From positions 5,010,501-5,074,500 of the forward strand of contig NZ_CP133781.1 of assembly GCF_034350045.1 (NCBI RefSeq): a stretch of DNA of 64,000 nucleotides. Reading direction: 5' to 3'. The position numbers were made by a program, and so were the translations under genes. Below the pieces are notes generated by a model that was not told the DNA's origin, did no database searches, and saw only the letters and a program-made list of their open reading frames with translations. How positions within the stretch are numbered: position 1 is the first letter of the stretch; every line of letters starts with the position of its first letter. The stretch comes from Pseudomonas sp. CCI4.2 (lineage in GTDB: Bacteria; Pseudomonadota; Gammaproteobacteria; Pseudomonadales; Pseudomonadaceae). This document shows positions 1-8,046 of this stretch, in pieces.

Positions 1-775
1 CTCCTTTGACGGGCACTTGATTCAGGCTTTTCATGATTTCGTCCTTGACCCAACTGCTGCGCGCTTCGCGCTTTAGGACTTCAAGGCGCATGCGCAGCAA
101 CAGCACTGCGCCAAAGAAGCAATAGAACCCCAAGACCATGAACAGCAACGGCAGCCACATCTCGGCCGGCATCGCCGGTTTTTCCGTGAGGCTGAAGGTC
201 GCGCCCTGGTGCAAGGTGCTCCACCATTCCACCGAGTATTTGATGATCGGTATGTTGATCACGCCAACAATCGCCAGTACCGCGCAGGCTTTGGCGGCGC
301 TCTCGCGGTTGGTAATGGCGTTGCCGAGGGCAATCAGACCGAAGTACAGGAACAACAGAATCAACATCGATGTCAGGCGCGCATCCCACACCCACCACGA
401 ACCCCAGGTCGGTTTGCCCCAGATGGCGCCAGTCACTAACGCCACGGCGGTCATCCAGGCCCCCACGGGAGCAGCACACTGCAGCGCAACATCGGCTATT
501 TTCATCTTCCAGACCAGCCCGACCACACCGGCCACGGCCAACATCACGTAGCAGGACTGGGCGACCATGGCGGCCGGAACGTGAATATAAATGATGCGAA
601 AACTGTTGCCCTGCTGATAGTCCGGCGGCGCAAAGGCGAGGCCCCATACCAGACCGATACCGATCAGCAACACGGCGGCGATGCTCAGCCAGGGCAGCAT
701 GCGCCCGCTGATACCGTAAAACCATTTAGGTGAGCCCAGCTTGTGGAACCAGGTCCAACTGATGTTGCTTTTCAT
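1..775 (-). CDS. ccmC: Heme exporter protein CcmC, C-terminus cut by the window edge
   Basis: CcmC is the integral membrane protein of the CcmABCD heme-handling complex that loads heme onto CcmE for periplasmic cytochrome c maturation. Reading the minus strand from the ATG at 775 gives an open frame to base 1 with no stop, about 258 residues. It begins MKSNISWTWFHKLGSPKWF and contains the tryptophan-rich WWVWD heme-binding segment between membrane helices. The ATG at 775 has AAAGG about 8 nt upstream; an in-frame ATG at 790 is possible but has no better ribosome site. ccmB lies 75 bp upstream and ccmA beyond it, the usual order. ccmD should follow outside the window. Frame-shifted readings of this region are not genes. 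Confidence 0.93.
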   Translation of the reverse strand, partial: MKSNISWTWFHKLGSPKWFYGISGRMLPWLSIAAVLLIGIGLVWGLAFAPPDYQQGNSFRIIYIHVPAAMVAQSCYVMLAVAGVVGLVWKMKIADVALQCAAPVGAWMTAVALVTGAIWGKPTWGSWWVWDARLTSMLILLFLYFGLIALGNAITNRESAAKACAVLAIVGVINIPIIKYSVEWWSTLHQGATFSLTEKPAMPAEMWLPLLFMVLGFYCFFGAVLLLRMRLEVLKREARSSWVKDEIMKSLNQVPVKG

Positions 776-850
776 CACGCTGCCTTTCATCACAGTACTT
801 TCAGGGTCTTTATTGATCAGCGCCCTCGGGCGGCGATGATCCAACCTCAA

Positions 851-1522
851 TTATTCGCCGACGCTGATCTTCAGGCCAGCGGCTATTGCAAAAGGTGTCA
901 GGGTTACTGCCAAAGCGGTCAGGCTGCCAAGCCAAAGCAAGTAACCGGTGGCGGGCATGCCATGCAGCGCCGCTTGTAACGCGCCGCTGCCCAGAATCAA
1001 TACCGGGATGTACAACGGCAATATCAATAACGCCAACAATAATCCGCCGCGCTTCAAGCCGACGGTCAATGCCGCACCCACCGCGCCGAGCAAGCTTAGT
1101 ACCGGCGTACCCAGCAGCAGCGAGAGCAACAATACAGGCAGGCATTCACTGGGCAAACCCAGCATCAATGCCAATAACGGCGCCAATAGCACCAGCGCCA
1201 GTCCGGAAAACACCCAGTGTGCCAGCACCTTGGCTGAAACTAGAAGAGCCAGGGGGTGCGACGAAAGGACCCACTGCTCCAGTGAACCGTCTTCAAAATC
1301 ACTGCGAAACAGCCCGTCAAGCGAGAGCAGGACTGACAATAGCGCTGCCACCCAGACTAATCCCGGCGACAAGGTTTGCAACAATTGAGTCTCCGGGCCG
1401 ACGGCCAGCGGGAACAAGGCGATCACGATTGCGAAAAAAACCAGCGGGTTAGCCAATTCCGCCGGACGACGAAATAACAAACGTGCTTCACGGGCGACCA
1501 TCAGGGTAAACACATGACTCAT
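851..1522 (-). CDS. ccmB: Heme exporter protein CcmB
   Basis: CcmB is the membrane permease subunit that pairs with the ATPase CcmA in the heme-release complex of system I cytochrome c maturation. The 223-residue product is almost wholly hydrophobic, with about six predicted membrane segments and the N-terminal stretch REARLLFRRPAELANPLVFF typical of the family. The ATG at 1522 overlaps the ccmA stop in an ATGA arrangement, indicating translational coupling. A GTG three codons upstream (1531) would also be open, but the ATG overlap is the more natural start. Length matches the family. Confidence 0.94.
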   Translation of the reverse strand: MSHVFTLMVAREARLLFRRPAELANPLVFFAIVIALFPLAVGPETQLLQTLSPGLVWVAALLSVLLSLDGLFRSDFEDGSLEQWVLSSHPLALLVSAKVLAHWVFSGLALVLLAPLLALMLGLPSECLPVLLLSLLLGTPVLSLLGAVGAALTVGLKRGGLLLALLILPLYIPVLILGSGALQAALHGMPATGYLLWLGSLTALAVTLTPFAIAAGLKISVGE

Positions 1523-2154
1523 ACCGCCCACTGCCCCAGATCAAGGTCTCGATAACCGCCAGGCATATGGCCCAGCGTATGGTGAGTGGTCAACACAACC
1601 ATGCCGCCGCGCTCGCAATGTGCCGCCAGGTGCGTTTCGAGTTGAGCCACACCTTGTTTGTCCAACGCGGTGAACGGTTCATCGAGGATCCACAACGGCG
1701 GGCTATCGAGGTACAGACGCGCCAACGCGACGCGCCGTTGCTGGCCTGCCGACAAGGTATGGCAAGGCACGTCTTCGAAGCCGCGCAAACCGACCGACTC
1801 CAGCGCGCGCCAAATATCGTCGCGGTGGGCGGGACGGTGCAAGGCACACAGCCATGTGAGGTTTTCCTCGGCGGTGAGCAGGTCCTTGATACCGGCAGCG
1901 TGGCCGATCCACAGCAGGTTGCGCGCCAGCTCGGTCCGCTGCGTCGCCAGCGGCTGGCCGTTAAGCAGCACGTCCCCCGCCGTCGGCTGCATCAGCCCGG
2001 CCAGCAACCGCAACAGGCTGGTTTTACCACTACCGTTCGGGCCGCTTATTTGCAGCATATCGCCGGCAGACAGACGCAGTTCGAGGTTCTCGAAGAGCAT
2101 CCGCCAGTCACGCTCGCAAGCAAGCGCCACGGCTTCTAGAAGCGGGCTGGGCAT
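1519..2154 (-). CDS. ccmA: Heme exporter ATP-binding protein CcmA
   Basis: CcmA is the cytoplasmic ABC ATPase of the CcmABCD complex; its ATP hydrolysis releases holo-CcmE. The 211-residue protein has Walker A GPNGSGKT at 38-45, the ABC signature LSAGQQ at 134-139 and Walker B LWILDEP at about 154-160, followed by a TTHH switch histidine. The ATG at 2154 is chosen over one eight codons upstream because AGAAAGG stands a few bases before it and the protein then starts at the usual place for the family. It is the first gene of the ccm operon as seen here and is divergent from the FliK-like gene at 2355. Confidence 0.95.
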   Translation of the reverse strand: MPSPLLEAVALACERDWRMLFENLELRLSAGDMLQISGPNGSGKTSLLRLLAGLMQPTAGDVLLNGQPLATQRTELARNLLWIGHAAGIKDLLTAEENLTWLCALHRPAHRDDIWRALESVGLRGFEDVPCHTLSAGQQRRVALARLYLDSPPLWILDEPFTALDKQGVAQLETHLAAHCERGGMVVLTTHHTLGHMPGGYRDLDLGQWAV

Positions 2155-2354
2155 GGCTGACCTTTCTTTGATGATCAAGGGCTAAGCGGTTCAAGTCGGC
2201 TAAAAACCGGCCGTTATACTGATGACGTTTAAACGTGCACCTACCCGAAAGGAGGGGTGACTTAAATTTTTATCCGCACCCTCCTAGACGGGGCGGCATT
2301 ATACATGTCATGTCCTACTTTCAAGAGGGCAATTTCCACAGGTTGTAACTCTCC
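2155..2354. promoter_or_regulatory. Divergent intergenic region between ccmA and the FliK-like gene
   Basis: This 200-bp gap separates divergent genes and must hold promoters for both. On the minus strand TATAAC (bases 2213-2218) is a fair -10 element for ccmA, about 60 bp before its start, but no good -35 is seen at the right spacing. On the plus strand TATACT at 2215-2220 and a TTATACAT stretch near 2299-2306 are possible -10 elements for the FliK-like gene. I see no sigma54 or sigma28 element. The assignment is tentative. Confidence 0.3.
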
Positions 2355-3944
2355 ATGACTGGCGACATTAGCAGCCTCCCACCGCTCTCCCCTGCCGCAG
2401 TGCTCATTAAGGCTGGGGTTGCGCCGAGTGACGTTCTCAAATTGCTTCAACCTGCGGCGGGATTGTTGGCGGCGGGCGAAATCGTTACCGCAGAAGTCGT
2501 CACGACTAAACCCGTGGATCAGGCGTTTCAGTTGCTGTTACGGCTAAACCTGGTGAGCGGCGGTCAAACCCTGATACAAGCCATCAGCCCGCAGCCGTTG
2601 CCGGTGGGCGCTAATTTGTTGGTGTCGCAGCCCACGCCCAGCAGCCTGGCCATTACTGTGCAACAGAGCTTGAGTTCGGCGGTTGCCAGCTTACTGACCA
2701 TCGACACCAAACAATTGCCGGTGGGCACCTTGCTGCAAGGCACTGTGCAGAGCAGCCAGCCATTGCCATTGCCTCAGGGTCAGGGTCAGGGTCAGCCTGC
2801 GCTGTTTCGCAACATCATCACCCTGATCAACACCGTTCTCGCCGGCACCAGCCTGACGGTGGACAGCCCCCAGCCATTGGCAGTTGGTAGCCAACTCAAC
2901 GCTCAGATCCAGGGGCCGCAGTTCTTGAGTTTCGTACAACTGAGCACGCACCTGGATCAAGTGGCGGTTTCCCAGCAGCTCAGCACCCAGCAAAGCCGCC
3001 AAGGCTCACTGGACGGTTTGTTCAAGGTGCTGCAGAACATTCAGCAAAACCAAAGCTTGCCACCCGCGCTGCAAGAGAGCATCGATACGTTGTTGGCCGA
3101 TCTGCCGGATATTCAACAATTAAGTGACCCCAAAGTCGTCGCGCAGGCCTTGAGCGGCAGCGGCGTGTTTCTTGAAGCCAACCTCCTCGGCGGCCAAACC
3201 GTGGCCGCCGGTCCAGACCTGAAAGCCAATTTATTAAGGCTGATTGCGCAGATCCTGCCGAACGTTCCTGACAACACCGATTACGACGCCGCAGCGGCCG
3301 CTAATAGCATGGCCCGGGTCATGCCGAGCATTATTCGCAATGCGTTGGGCACGCTGGGGTTGGTAGGCGCACGCCCGCACCTCAGTGGTTTCCCGATTCC
3401 GTCGCGTCACTTCGGCGCAGAGAATGCGGAAGACCTTGAGACCTTGTTAAAGCTTACCGCCGCGGCCATTTCGCGCCTGCAAAGCCATCAATTGTCCGGG
3501 CTCGAACAGACCCGCACCAGCGCCGACGGAAGCCTGTTGACCACGTGGCAATTGGAAATTCCCATGCGCAATATGCAGGACATCGTGCCACTACAGGTCA
3601 AAGTCCAACGTGAAGAAACGTCGGATCAGGATCAGAGTGCCGAGAAAAGCGACAACCCGAACAAGCCCGCCAAAGAGAAGCTCTGGCGGGTCGAACTGGC
3701 ATTCAATTTGGAGCCGCTAGGGCCGCTGCAAGTCCAGGCGCAACTGGTACGCGGTAGTTTGTCTAGCCAGTTGTGGGCCGAGCGTTCGCAAAGCGCCGAG
3801 CTGATCGGCCGTGAATTGGGTTACCTGCGCGAGCGTCTGGTGGCGTCTGGCATCACCGTCAGCGAGTTGGCCTGCCATCGCGGCACCCCGCCACAAGGCC
3901 AGCGCACCGCCCTTGAACAACGCTGGATCGACGAGAAAGCCTGA
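2355..3944 (+). CDS. Second FliK-like flagellar hook-length control family protein
   Basis: The 529-residue product has a low-complexity Gln/Leu/Pro-rich N-terminal two thirds, including a short GQGQGQGQ run near residue 140, and a C-terminal region (about 390-510) resembling the Flg_hook/FliK C-terminal domain, with PLGPLQVQAQLVRGSLSSQL and LGYLRERLVASGITV. FliK proteins measure hook length and switch the substrate specificity of the flagellar export gate through FlhB. A second, canonical fliK is at 28470-29918, so this copy is probably an accessory paralogue, as found near the ccm genes in other pseudomonads. Its stop shares one base with the start of the FlhB C-domain gene, so the two are coupled. 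These are the only genes on the plus strand. Function is inferred from family and pairing. Confidence 0.8.
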   Translation: MTGDISSLPPLSPAAVLIKAGVAPSDVLKLLQPAAGLLAAGEIVTAEVVTTKPVDQAFQLLLRLNLVSGGQTLIQAISPQPLPVGANLLVSQPTPSSLAITVQQSLSSAVASLLTIDTKQLPVGTLLQGTVQSSQPLPLPQGQGQGQPALFRNIITLINTVLAGTSLTVDSPQPLAVGSQLNAQIQGPQFLSFVQLSTHLDQVAVSQQLSTQQSRQGSLDGLFKVLQNIQQNQSLPPALQESIDTLLADLPDIQQLSDPKVVAQALSGSGVFLEANLLGGQTVAAGPDLKANLLRLIAQILPNVPDNTDYDAAAAANSMARVMPSIIRNALGTLGLVGARPHLSGFPIPSRHFGAENAEDLETLLKLTAAAISRLQSHQLSGLEQTRTSADGSLLTTWQLEIPMRNMQDIVPLQVKVQREETSDQDQSAEKSDNPNKPAKEKLWRVELAFNLEPLGPLQVQAQLVRGSLSSQLWAERSQSAELIGRELGYLRERLVASGITVSELACHRGTPPQGQRTALEQRWIDEKA

Positions 3945-4267
3945 TGACTCAATCCGACCACACCCCGCGTCAGGCCATCGCCCTCAGCTACGACGGGCAA
4001 CAAGCGCCAACCCTCACAGCCAAAGGCAACGACCAATTGGCCGAAACCATTCTGGCCATCGCCCGGGAATACAAGGTGCCAATCTACGAAAACGCCGAAC
4101 TGGTCAAACTGCTGGCCCGTATGGAATTGGGCGACAGCATCCCTGAAGCGCTGTATCGCACCATCGCCGAAATCATCGCGTTTGCCTGGCACCTGAAAGG
4201 CAAGTTTCCTGCGGGCCGTGACCCTAACGCCGAGCCAGTGGAACGGGACATCACGCCGAGCGCCTGA
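3944..4267 (+). CDS. FhlB-like protein (stand-alone cytoplasmic domain of FlhB)
   Basis: The 107-residue protein resembles the part of FlhB that follows the NPTH autocleavage site: AIALSYDGQQAPTLTAKGND, then YKVPIYENAELVKLLARM, then SIPEALYRTIAEIIAFAWHL. These align with the corresponding FlhB segments encoded at 22910-24046 here. The NPTH motif and all membrane helices are absent, so this is a dedicated one-domain protein and not a truncated flhB. Such FhlB/FlhX proteins can replace the C-terminal FlhB fragment in some bacteria. Coupling to a FliK-like gene (1-bp overlap) is telling, because FliK acts on exactly this FlhB domain. The product is cytosolic by inference. Confidence 0.85.
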   Translation: MTQSDHTPRQAIALSYDGQQAPTLTAKGNDQLAETILAIAREYKVPIYENAELVKLLARMELGDSIPEALYRTIAEIIAFAWHLKGKFPAGRDPNAEPVERDITPSA

Positions 4268-4269
4268 GA

Positions 4270-4311
4270 AACCGCATCAAGCCCTTCGCCAGCAAGTCGG
4301 TGCCTACAGAT
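4270..4311. repeat. Degenerate REP-like sequence
   Basis: The stretch CCTTCGCCAGCAAGTCGGTG and the following CCTACAG resemble the right half of the repeat at 7556-7617 (CCTTCGCCAACGAGCTGGCT followed by CCTACAG), with several substitutions. It lies between the convergent FhlB-like and LysR genes, at the left border of the maleate cassette. Similarity judged by eye. Confidence 0.45.
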
Positions 4312-4324
4312 CGGTAAGGCTTTT

Positions 4325-5212
4325 TCAGCTTTCCGACGCCAGCATATGGTCGAACAGCAGTCGCGCAGTGACCGACAGCGCTTCCCGGGAGCGTACGCAC
4401 AAGGTCAGTTCGCGGGTAGCCCAGGGTTCGTCCAGCGTGAGGGTTTTTGCATGCTCAATGGCATAAATATCGACACTGCCCTGAGGCAATATCCCGATCC
4501 CGATACCCGCTTGAACCATCAAGCATAAAGCGTCGTAACTGGACACTTCCATCCGCAACTTGAGCGATCTTCCTGCATCACTGGCCGCTTTGATCATCTG
4601 AAAATTGAGATGGGTGCCGCTGCGTAACGCCACGTATTCATAATCGAGGGTGTCGGCGAAAGTCACGCTGTCGCGGGCTGCCAATGGATGGCCATCGGGG
4701 ACCAGCAGCACCAATTGATCCGTGCGGAACGGATACACCTCTACGTCCGAGCCATGCGGTAATTGAGTAAATACGCCGATGTCGGCGAGGTTTTCCGCGA
4801 CGCCCTTCGTAATCGCCAGGCTTTGCTTTTCTTCCAGGGTTATCTGAATCTGCGGGTAAAGGTCCATGAACGACTTGAGCAGTGAGGGCATGAACTGAGT
4901 GATGGCTGAGATGTTAGCGAGCACATGAATAGAGCCGCGTCGACCGTGGGAAAAATCGTGCATCTGCACGACAATCTCATTCAAGTTGTTTAGCACGCTA
5001 CGGGCCATGTAAAGCAAGGAAATACCTGCGGCCGTCGGAGTAATCCCCTTGTTGGTGCGCACCAGTAACTGCGAGTTGAGCAGCTCTTCCAGCTCACTCA
5101 AACGCTTGCTGACCGCCGCGGCCGCAATGTGTTCGCGCTTGGCGGCGGCAGCGATCGTGCCTTCTTCAATGACGCTGACAAATAGACGCAACGAGATGGG
5201 ATCGAGTTTCAT
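4325..5212 (-). CDS. LysR-family transcriptional regulator
   Basis: A LysR-type regulator of 295 residues from the ATG at 5212; a TTG six codons upstream is less likely. The N-terminus MKLDPISLRLFVSVIEEGTI with AAAAVSKRLSELEELLNSQL forms the winged helix-turn-helix, and the remainder is the two-lobed effector domain. The unusual run of alanines in and before the recognition helix is seen in some family members that govern organic-acid catabolism. It sits 58 bp downstream of the maleate isomerase gene on the same strand, so it probably controls that gene and the transporter. The ligand (maleate or a related dicarboxylate) is inferred from context only. Confidence 0.88.
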   Translation of the reverse strand: MKLDPISLRLFVSVIEEGTIAAAAKREHIAAAAVSKRLSELEELLNSQLLVRTNKGITPTAAGISLLYMARSVLNNLNEIVVQMHDFSHGRRGSIHVLANISAITQFMPSLLKSFMDLYPQIQITLEEKQSLAITKGVAENLADIGVFTQLPHGSDVEVYPFRTDQLVLLVPDGHPLAARDSVTFADTLDYEYVALRSGTHLNFQMIKAASDAGRSLKLRMEVSSYDALCLMVQAGIGIGILPQGSVDIYAIEHAKTLTLDEPWATRELTLCVRSREALSVTARLLFDHMLASES

Positions 5213-5269
5213 AAGGGCCAACAGGCTCAACGGTGTGGACTGCGCCGATGGTAACCCTTTACGTCGGCT

Positions 5270-6022
5270 TCAGAATGCGCCAGAAAGCAGATAACCCGCG
5301 TTTGGCACTTGGGCTTTCAAGCCCAGGGTTTTCAGGATCTGGTAAACGGTGGCGACTGACGCTGACAACACCGGCAGGTCGATACGGTCTTGGACCACTT
5401 GGATCGCCGGCAGCGATGGCATCTGTACACAGGCTGAAAGCACCACGCCGTCCGCTTGGCCTATATTCAGGCGATCAGCGTGCGCCACCAGATTCATCGG
5501 GTCCAGACGACCCACCGCGAGGTTGTCAGAGACCTCCAAACTGATCGAGTCGGTCACTTCAATTCCGGCGGCTTCGATGTAGTCGATGACTTGTTGGGTC
5601 AGCGGCTTCATGTACGGGGTGATCAGCGCGACTTTCTTGTAGCCCAGCACGTTCAAGCTGTCGATCAACGCGCCCGCCGAACTCAACACCGGGGTCGGCG
5701 CATTGTTGCTCTTAACGGTTTCACTCAGGCGGGCCTGGGAGACTTTGTGGTAACCGGCGCCTTGGCACATGATCGCCACCAGGCAGGCATAGGCCATGAC
5801 GTCGACTCGGGCATCGCTCAGTTCCAGTGCGCAACGGTCACTGTCGACGTCCATTCTTTTAAGTTCTTCCGGGCTTACATTCATCATCCGCATGCGCGCG
5901 GAGTGAAAGGTGAAATGCTCCTCAGGGAACAGCGAGTATCGCGAGGTCAGCATCGCTGGGATTTCGGTTTCCATGGTGGTGTTGGAGCTTGGAACGATTT
6001 GGCCGATACGAAAATTTTTCAT
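5270..6022 (-). CDS. maiA: Maleate cis-trans isomerase
   Basis: The 250-residue protein belongs to the maleate isomerase / arylmalonate decarboxylase branch of the Asp/Glu racemase superfamily, which converts maleate to fumarate without cofactor. It starts MKNFRIGQIVPSSNTTMETE, with the substrate-binding PSSNTTMETEIP motif. Two cysteines, Cys80 (YACLVA) and Cys198 (SACVQMPS), lie 118 residues apart, the spacing I recall for the catalytic pair of characterised maleate isomerases such as Cys82/Cys200 of the P. putida enzyme. In nicotinate degraders this gene (nicE) is part of a larger operon; here no other nicotinate genes are present. It is 21 bp downstream of an MFS transporter, suggesting uptake followed by isomerisation of exogenous maleate. 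Confidence 0.9.
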   Translation of the reverse strand: MKNFRIGQIVPSSNTTMETEIPAMLTSRYSLFPEEHFTFHSARMRMMNVSPEELKRMDVDSDRCALELSDARVDVMAYACLVAIMCQGAGYHKVSQARLSETVKSNNAPTPVLSSAGALIDSLNVLGYKKVALITPYMKPLTQQVIDYIEAAGIEVTDSISLEVSDNLAVGRLDPMNLVAHADRLNIGQADGVVLSACVQMPSLPAIQVVQDRIDLPVLSASVATVYQILKTLGLKAQVPNAGYLLSGAF

Positions 6023-6043
6023 AATTCAGTCCTTCTCTAGAAG

Positions 6044-7363
6044 TCAGTTGCCGCTGGTCAGTTGAGCGCCCTTGGTTTCCTGAAGCGTGAACACCAGGAC
6101 GGCGGCGATCGCATAAGAAACAGAGGCAAGAGAAATGGTCGCAGTGAAGCCAACAAGCGGGATTAAAATCGGTACCAGCTTGATCCCGGCGATGGCGCCG
6201 ACACGACCGAAGTTGAAGCAAAAACCTGACGCGGTGGAACGAATGCTGGTCGGGAACAATTCCGAATACCACGAACCGAAACCGCTGAAGTAGCCGGTAA
6301 AGAAGCCCAGCAATGCAGCCAGGGAGCCGAGGGTGATCACGTTCTGGGTGGTGAACAGCAGTTTGCCGTCAGTCAATGGCATCAGCGTCGCTGAGTAGGC
6401 AAACACCGGCACCATGATCGCCATCCCCGCGAAAAAAATCGCGAACGACAGACGCCGGCCAATTGCTTCGGCTAAATAGCCATACGCCAGGTAACCAATG
6501 GTCGCGCCAATGCCGATCCAGATCACAAACACCGGTGCTTGATCAATTCGCACGTTGAGGATGTTCTGCAGATAGGCGGGCATAAAGGTCATGATGATCC
6601 AATAGCCGTACATGCCGAGTACCGAGATGCTCAAACCGAGCAGGGTCAGCTTCAGGTGTTGCGGACTAAAGATCTCCATCAGCCGGCCTTTTTTGGCGTT
6701 CTGGCGCATAAATTCGCGGTTGGCCAGCCAAACGGGCGATTCTTTGACGAACAGCATGATGAACACCAGCGTGAAATAGGCTGGGATCGAGGCGTAGATA
6801 AACAGCGAGCGCCATGATTCGGGGTCGCTGGTCTTTAGAAAGGTCCACGCGAATATTGCTGCCAGAAGGCCACCGCCCGACCAACCGGTTTGCATCACCG
6901 CGAAGGCTTTGGCGCGACCGGCCGGCGGCCAGATCTCCGAGACCAGTGCTGCGGCTGCAGACCACAACCCACCCACCGCGATACCGACACAAAAGCGGCA
7001 GACGTTGAGTTGCCACAAGCTGTCGGCGTAACCACACAACAGGGTTCCGGTGCCGTAGACAAACACCGACAACAACATGGTTTTTTTGCGGCCGATCTTG
7101 TCAGCAATGTTGCCCAGGAAAAAACCACCAATACCGGTCGCTAGCAGGAACCAGGCAACAGTGGAAACCACCTCACCCATGCCGACCGAAAAGCTTTTCG
7201 CCACGGCCAATAGGACAAAGCCAAACACGGTGGCGTCCAGCGCGTCGAATAACCAGGCGGCCCAAGAGCCTCCAAGCGTCAGGTAGCGTTCACCCTGAGT
7301 AAGGCTGTTGGCGCCCGTCGTGGTAGAAGGTGCTGCAATCGGTCTCGCAGTCATGGTTTTCAT
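6044..7363 (-). CDS. MFS transporter, probable acid:proton symporter
   Basis: A 439-residue major facilitator protein with 12 predicted membrane helices. The first helix carries DALDATVFGF (Asp40 and Asp43), which matches the DGxD pattern of acid:H+ symporters, and the loop between helices 2 and 3 carries GNIADKIGRKK at 84-94. The sialate/aromatic-acid symporter subgroup is the best guess. It is the first gene of the cassette with the maleate isomerase and the LysR gene, so maleate or a related dicarboxylate is the likely substrate by context. The ATG at 7363 has GAGAT about 7 nt upstream. Confidence 0.85.
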   Translation of the reverse strand: MKTMTARPIAAPSTTTGANSLTQGERYLTLGGSWAAWLFDALDATVFGFVLLAVAKSFSVGMGEVVSTVAWFLLATGIGGFFLGNIADKIGRKKTMLLSVFVYGTGTLLCGYADSLWQLNVCRFCVGIAVGGLWSAAAALVSEIWPPAGRAKAFAVMQTGWSGGGLLAAIFAWTFLKTSDPESWRSLFIYASIPAYFTLVFIMLFVKESPVWLANREFMRQNAKKGRLMEIFSPQHLKLTLLGLSISVLGMYGYWIIMTFMPAYLQNILNVRIDQAPVFVIWIGIGATIGYLAYGYLAEAIGRRLSFAIFFAGMAIMVPVFAYSATLMPLTDGKLLFTTQNVITLGSLAALLGFFTGYFSGFGSWYSELFPTSIRSTASGFCFNFGRVGAIAGIKLVPILIPLVGFTATISLASVSYAIAAVLVFTLQETKGAQLTSGN

Positions 7364-7641
7364 CGCATTATCTCGTCGTGATCGACTTATTGTTTTTGCG
7401 GACTCACTCGCGACAGCGGTGCGAGATGAGCAATCTGTGAGATGAATACTAAAAGCGGGGATTTGGCGCGTATATCAGGCATTCACGAGCCTGCCATCGC
7501 GTATGGCGATGGCTAGCTCCTGAAAGGCATGTTTGCGGGGAATTCAGAGATTCTGGAGGAGCTGCCGAAAGCTGCGATAGGTCCGAAGGACCTTCGCCAA
7601 CGAGCTGGCTCCTACAGGGATAGGGGCCGTAGACGTGTGCC
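7364..7641. other. Intergenic region upstream of the MFS gene
   Basis: This 278-bp gap separates the DUF2802 gene (upstream transcription unit) from the MFS gene. It must hold the promoter of the maleate cassette, but I cannot pick a convincing -35/-10 pair; CAATAA close to 7393 is a weak -10 candidate on the minus strand. The half nearer the DUF2802 gene contains a REP-like repeat listed separately. No small gene is apparent. Confidence 0.4.
7556..7617. repeat. REP-like imperfect palindrome
   Basis: The element begins GGAGGAGCTGCCGAAAGCTG and ends AACGAGCTGGCTCCTACAGG, with the internal hairpin GGTCC-GAA-GGACC in the middle. The outer arms (AGGAGC / GCTCCT) are inverted. Sequences of this type recur in intergenic spaces of P. 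fluorescens-group genomes. It lies at the upstream border of the maleate cassette; degraded relatives are at 4270-4311 and 48571-48600. Confidence 0.7.
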
Positions 7642-8046
7642 CTACCCGCGCCGTGGCGACTCGTGCATTTTGCTCATCAACCGAGCTTCTGCCTGGGTCA
7701 GGCCGCAGGATTGGGTCAGTTCATCGACGCTGGCACCCATGCCGACCAATCGGGCGGCTTGGGCGAAGGACAGCGTGGACGGGTCACGCTGCTCAAGCTG
7801 GCTCAACTTGTCCGGCAGCGGCGCGACGACTGAGCGCAATTCGTGCAAGTCCTCGCCCATGCGAATGGTGCCGCTCTGGTAGTTATCCAGACGTCTGGCC
7901 AACTCTCGGATGCGTTGATCACGCACCGTGTCGTCTTCGGCCTGTTGCGTCAGCAATAACCGCTGGCGTTTGGCGTAAGACAGAAACAGCACCAACGAGA
8001 GCACCCAAAGGATGCCCAGGAAAATTACCGCAGCCTCAAGAATCAA
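7642..8046 (-). CDS. DUF2802 family membrane-anchored protein
   Basis: This 134-residue protein has one N-terminal membrane helix (about residues 3-24), then a charged probable coiled coil (RQRLLLTQQAEDDTVRDQRI and following), and a C-terminal helical unit, LSFAQAARLVGMGASVDELT and following, that looks like a small helix-turn-helix. It fits the DUF2802 family, which in Pseudomonas commonly follows cheW. It starts on the base after the cheW stop, so it is surely co-transcribed. Role unknown; a link with polar chemotaxis proteins is inferred from position only. Confidence 0.82.
   Translation of the reverse strand: MILEAAVIFLGILWVLSLVLFLSYAKRQRLLLTQQAEDDTVRDQRIRELARRLDNYQSGTIRMGEDLHELRSVVAPLPDKLSQLEQRDPSTLSFAQAARLVGMGASVDELTQSCGLTQAEARLMSKMHESPRRG

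Noticed and set aside
81..725. A 214-codon minus-strand frame over ccmC
   Set aside because: Arg/Gly-rich shadow of ccmC in another frame; the CcmC frame itself runs unbroken to the window edge.
3944..4267. Truncated flhB pseudogene
   Set aside because: The frame has its own start coupled to the preceding gene, a complete domain and no remnant of NPTH or membrane helices; a dedicated one-domain protein fits better.
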